Origin: Alienimonas californiensis
GTDB taxonomy: Bacteria; Planctomycetota; Planctomycetia; Planctomycetales; Planctomycetaceae
DNA: 64,000 nucleotides
Direction: 5' to 3'
Assembly (NCBI RefSeq): GCF_007743815.1
Contig: NZ_CP036265.1
Location: forward strand, 2,348,323 to 2,412,322
Within the stretch, counting starts at the first letter, position 1. The number at the start of each line of letters is the position of its first letter. A program made the position numbers and the translations under genes. The notes below the pieces were generated by a model. The model was given only the letters and a program-made list of their open reading frames with translations. It had not been told where the DNA came from and ran no database searches. Of this stretch, positions 61,534-64,000 are shown piece by piece.

Positions 61534-62859
61534 GTGCCAATCGCCGCCCCCTTCCCGGCTGTCCGGCTGCTCCCGGCCGTCCTGCTGCTGACCGTCGGCG
61601 TCGTACCTTCGGCCTTCGCCCAGTCCGCGGCGCCGCCCGCCACGCTGGTGGACGTCGCCCCGGTCCGGCAGGCGCAGGTCGCCTCGGGCCGAGAGTTCGT
61701 CGGCACGGTGATGCCGCTGAAGTTGGCGACCGTCGGCAGCGCCGTGGACGGTCGGATCGTGGATTTCCCCGTCGAGCGGGGCGACCGCGTGGAGGCCGGC
61801 GACACGTTGGCCCAGGTGCTGACCGGCACGATTGATCTCGAACTGAAGGCGGCCGAGGCTCAACTCGACCTGTCCCGGCAGGAGCTGGCCGAGTTGGAGA
61901 ACGGCACCCGGCCGGAGGAGCTGCGTCAGGCGCAGGCCCGGGCGACCTCCGCCGACGCCACGCGGAAGTTCCTGGAGACCCGCCGCCGGCGGGTGGAATT
62001 ACTGTACGACCGCAGCTCCGCGATGACGCGGGACGACGTGGACGAAGCCGCCGCCGCGCAGATCGAGGCGGAGCAGACCTATCAGGAAGCGCTCGCCGCC
62101 CTCGAACTCGCCCAGGCCGGCCCGCGGCCGGAGCGGATCGCCCAGGCCCGGGCCCGGGTCGCGCTGCAGGAGGCGACCGTCGAGAAGCTTCAGGATCAGA
62201 TCAAGAAGTACCGCATTCAGTCCCGGTTCGCCGGCTACGTCATCGCGGAGCACACCGAGGAGGGCCAGTGGGTCAACAGCGGCGACCCGGTCGCCGCGGT
62301 CGCCGCGCTGGACGAGGTGGAAGTCGAAGCGTTCGTGCTGGAGGAATACGTCCCCTTCATCCGCCCCGGCATTTCCGCCCGGGTGGAGGTCCCGTCGCTG
62401 CCGGATCGGACCTTCGTGGGGGCGGTCTCCTCCGTGGTGCCGCAGGGCGACTCCCGCACCCGCACCTTTCCGGTCCGGGTGAGGGTGGAGAACGTGATCG
62501 GGGAGGACGGCCCGATGATGAAGTCCGGCATGCTGGCCCGGGTCGTGCTGCCGACCGGCGCCGAGACGGACGCCCTGCTGGTGCCGAAGGACGCGCTGGT
62601 GCTCGGCGGCCCGCAGCCGGTGGTCTGGGCGATCGCCCAGGCCGGCGTGAGCGGCTCCGAATCCGGCGGCGAGCGCCAGGGCGAGGCCCGGGCCGTGCCC
62701 GTCCGGCTGGGCGTCGCCCAGGGCGACGCGATTCAGGTGATCGGCGACCTGTCCGAGACGGACCTGGTGATCGTTCGCGGCAACGAACGCATCATCCCCC
62801 CGCGGACCGGCAACCCGACTGTCCGCTGGACGCCCCGCCCCCCCCGCGACGGCGCCTAA
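61534..62859 (+). CDS. RND efflux periplasmic adaptor (HlyD/MFP family)
   Basis: 441 residues from a GTG at 61534 that starts right before the signal peptide (FPAVRLLPAVLLLTVGVVPS); the open frame extends upstream with Pro/Arg-rich, unlikely codons. The lipoyl halves (GSAVDGRIVDFPVERGDRVEAGDTLAQV and RIQSRFAGYVIAEHTEEGQWV) flank a long helical hairpin (about 105-220), followed by beta-barrel and membrane-proximal domains. The pump gene follows 105 bases later. Confidence 0.94.
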   Translation: MPIAAPFPAVRLLPAVLLLTVGVVPSAFAQSAAPPATLVDVAPVRQAQVASGREFVGTVMPLKLATVGSAVDGRIVDFPVERGDRVEAGDTLAQVLTGTIDLELKAAEAQLDLSRQELAELENGTRPEELRQAQARATSADATRKFLETRRRRVELLYDRSSAMTRDDVDEAAAAQIEAEQTYQEALAALELAQAGPRPERIAQARARVALQEATVEKLQDQIKKYRIQSRFAGYVIAEHTEEGQWVNSGDPVAAVAALDEVEVEAFVLEEYVPFIRPGISARVEVPSLPDRTFVGAVSSVVPQGDSRTRTFPVRVRVENVIGEDGPMMKSGMLARVVLPTGAETDALLVPKDALVLGGPQPVVWAIAQAGVSGSESGGERQGEARAVPVRLGVAQGDAIQVIGDLSETDLVIVRGNERIIPPRTGNPTVRWTPRPPRDGA

Positions 62860-62964
62860 GCTCGATCCGCTTGCCCGCCACGCCCGGCGAGAACGGCCGG
62901 CGGGGCGGGGCCGCCTCTCTTTGATCCTCGACGCCGGTCCCGCGGGGGCCTTTTGGACACAGCA

Positions 62965-64000
62965 ATGAACTTCATCGCGGCGCTCGTTTCCAACCCCGTC
63001 AAAGTCGCGGTCGGGGTGCTGCTGACGATGATGTTCGGCCTCGTGGCCCTGGCCCGAATGCCGATGCAGCTCACCCCGGAGGTGCAGACGCCCACGATCA
63101 CCGTCGAGACCCGCTGGCCAGGCGCCAGCCCTCAGGAGATCGAGCGGGAGATCGTCGTCGAGCAGGAGGAGCAATTAAAGAGCGTGGAGAACGTCACCAA
63201 GCTCACCTCCGAGAGCACCGACTCCAGCGCCCGGATCACGATGGAGTTCCGCGTCGGCACGAAGATGGACCGGGCCGTCGTCGACGTGATCGGCCGTTTG
63301 GAACAGGTCCCGCAGTATCCCCGGGACGCCGACAAGCCGGTCATCAGCACCGCGAACTCCTCCGACCGCCCGATCGCCTGGTTCATCCTCGGCTCCCGGA
63401 TGCCGTTGCCGGAGGAACTGGACGCGCTGGAGGCGGACCATCCCGAGTTGGCCGAGGGGCTGGCGCAGGTCCGCAAGGCCCACAACGAGGGGCTGGCGAT
63501 GCTCCGGCTCCGGCTGCTCGCCGAAAAACACGAGGCGGTGCGGCCCCTCATGCCCCCGCCGGAATTGAACGTCTCCGAACTCAAGCGGTTCGCCGAGGAC
63601 GAAATTGAAGCCCGGCTGGAGCGGGTCTCCGGCGTCTCGCAGGCGAACGTGCGGGGCGGGCTGGAGGACGAATTGCAGGTGATCGTCGACCCGCAGAAGC
63701 TCGCCGCCCGCCGGCTGACGCTGCCGGACGTGCGGCGGGTCCTCCAGGGGCAGAACGCGGACGTCTCCGCCGGCGACTTCTGGGAGGGCAAGCGCCGCTA
63801 CGTCGTCCGCACGCTGGGGCAGTTCCGCTCCCCCCAGCAGGTGGCCGACCAGCCGCTCGCGGTGGTCGACGGGGCGCCGGTTTACGTCCGCGACGTGGCG
63901 GAAGTGAAACTGGGCTTTAAAAAGCCGGACGGCCTGGTGCGGCGGTTCGGCGAATCGAGCATCGCCGTCAACGCCCAGCGGGAGACCGGGGCGAACGTGC
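62965..64000 (+). CDS. RND efflux pump permease, truncated by the window edge
   Basis: The first 345 residues of an AcrB/MexB-like inner-membrane pump. The first TM helix (NPVKVAVGVLLTMMFGLVALARMPMQLTPE) and the first porter-domain segments (TITVETRWPGASPQEIEREIVVEQEEQLKSVENV) are characteristic. The segment LRLLAEKHEAVRPLMPPPELN, an insertion in the porter region, is unusual compared with AcrB. Drug or metal type cannot be told. With the adaptor it forms the usual pair; an outer-membrane channel may be beyond the edge. Confidence 0.95.
   Translation, partial: MNFIAALVSNPVKVAVGVLLTMMFGLVALARMPMQLTPEVQTPTITVETRWPGASPQEIEREIVVEQEEQLKSVENVTKLTSESTDSSARITMEFRVGTKMDRAVVDVIGRLEQVPQYPRDADKPVISTANSSDRPIAWFILGSRMPLPEELDALEADHPELAEGLAQVRKAHNEGLAMLRLRLLAEKHEAVRPLMPPPELNVSELKRFAEDEIEARLERVSGVSQANVRGGLEDELQVIVDPQKLAARRLTLPDVRRVLQGQNADVSAGDFWEGKRRYVVRTLGQFRSPQQVADQPLAVVDGAPVYVRDVAEVKLGFKKPDGLVRRFGESSIAVNAQRETGANV

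Overview
The window looks like chromosomal DNA of a planctomycete. It is very GC-rich and carries family signatures typical of that phylum: a sulfatase with an added HEAT-like region, a DUF1587/DUF1592/DUF1588 cytochrome-like protein followed by a Tat-exported DUF1552 protein, two different unlinked-from-clpX clpP genes, an ECF sigma factor next to a large Ser/Thr kinase, a DUF1573 protein, a Uma2 nuclease and kinases with planctomycete-type N-termini. The genus cannot be resolved from sequence reading alone. No rRNA, CRISPR array, transposase or prophage module was seen. Many genes start with GTG, and neighbouring genes often overlap by 4 bases (ATGA or GTGA).

Layout. 1-6663 (minus strand): a truncated iron-type alcohol dehydrogenase, a secreted sulfatase, a XerC/D recombinase and a PcrA/UvrD helicase. 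6664-10250: a long gene-free stretch, a K+/H+ antiporter flanked by a short direct repeat, and a DUF2726 protein. 10251-15260: ilvD, a kinase with a degenerate receiver domain, a Gfo/Idh/MocA oxidoreductase and a small membrane protein. 15459-18549: tRNA-Gly, trigger factor, a small membrane protein, MgtC and a GNAT acetyltransferase. 18623-22443: an M16 peptidase, acetate kinase and a radical SAM protein. 22541-28678: a coupled trio of small exported/membrane proteins, an amidase, a BON-SRPBCC protein, a DnaQ exonuclease fused to a WYL domain, and an exported protein. 28931-38488: a large HEAT/TPR protein, a cobalamin adenosyltransferase, an aldose epimerase, DUF1573, EcsC, a lipoprotein and a membrane protein. 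38596-44648: the DUF1592/DUF1552 cassette, bracketed by two paralogous membrane proteins, and Uma2. 44976-46369: the clpP pair. 46488-51018: eleven small membrane proteins in one translationally coupled array. 51056-57617: a Tat-exported enolase-superfamily protein, a TPR protein, parB, tRNA-Pro, an XRE-SnoaL-SnoaL protein and an ECF sigma factor. 57722-64000: a receptor-like kinase, a secreted prenyltransferase-repeat protein, and an RND efflux adaptor and pump (the pump runs off the right edge).

The best candidate for an undescribed system is the 46488-51018 array. Most of its products share one plan: TM1, an arginine-rich loop with a P-G-[GAT]-[RG]-like motif, TM2, a variable loop, TM3 and a basic tail. 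They are diverged in sequence and almost all junctions overlap. An apparent relative sits alone at 22912-23286. A second theme is that every one of the eight convergent gene junctions contains a hairpin or palindrome, drawn from several unrelated sequence families, some of which recur elsewhere in the window.
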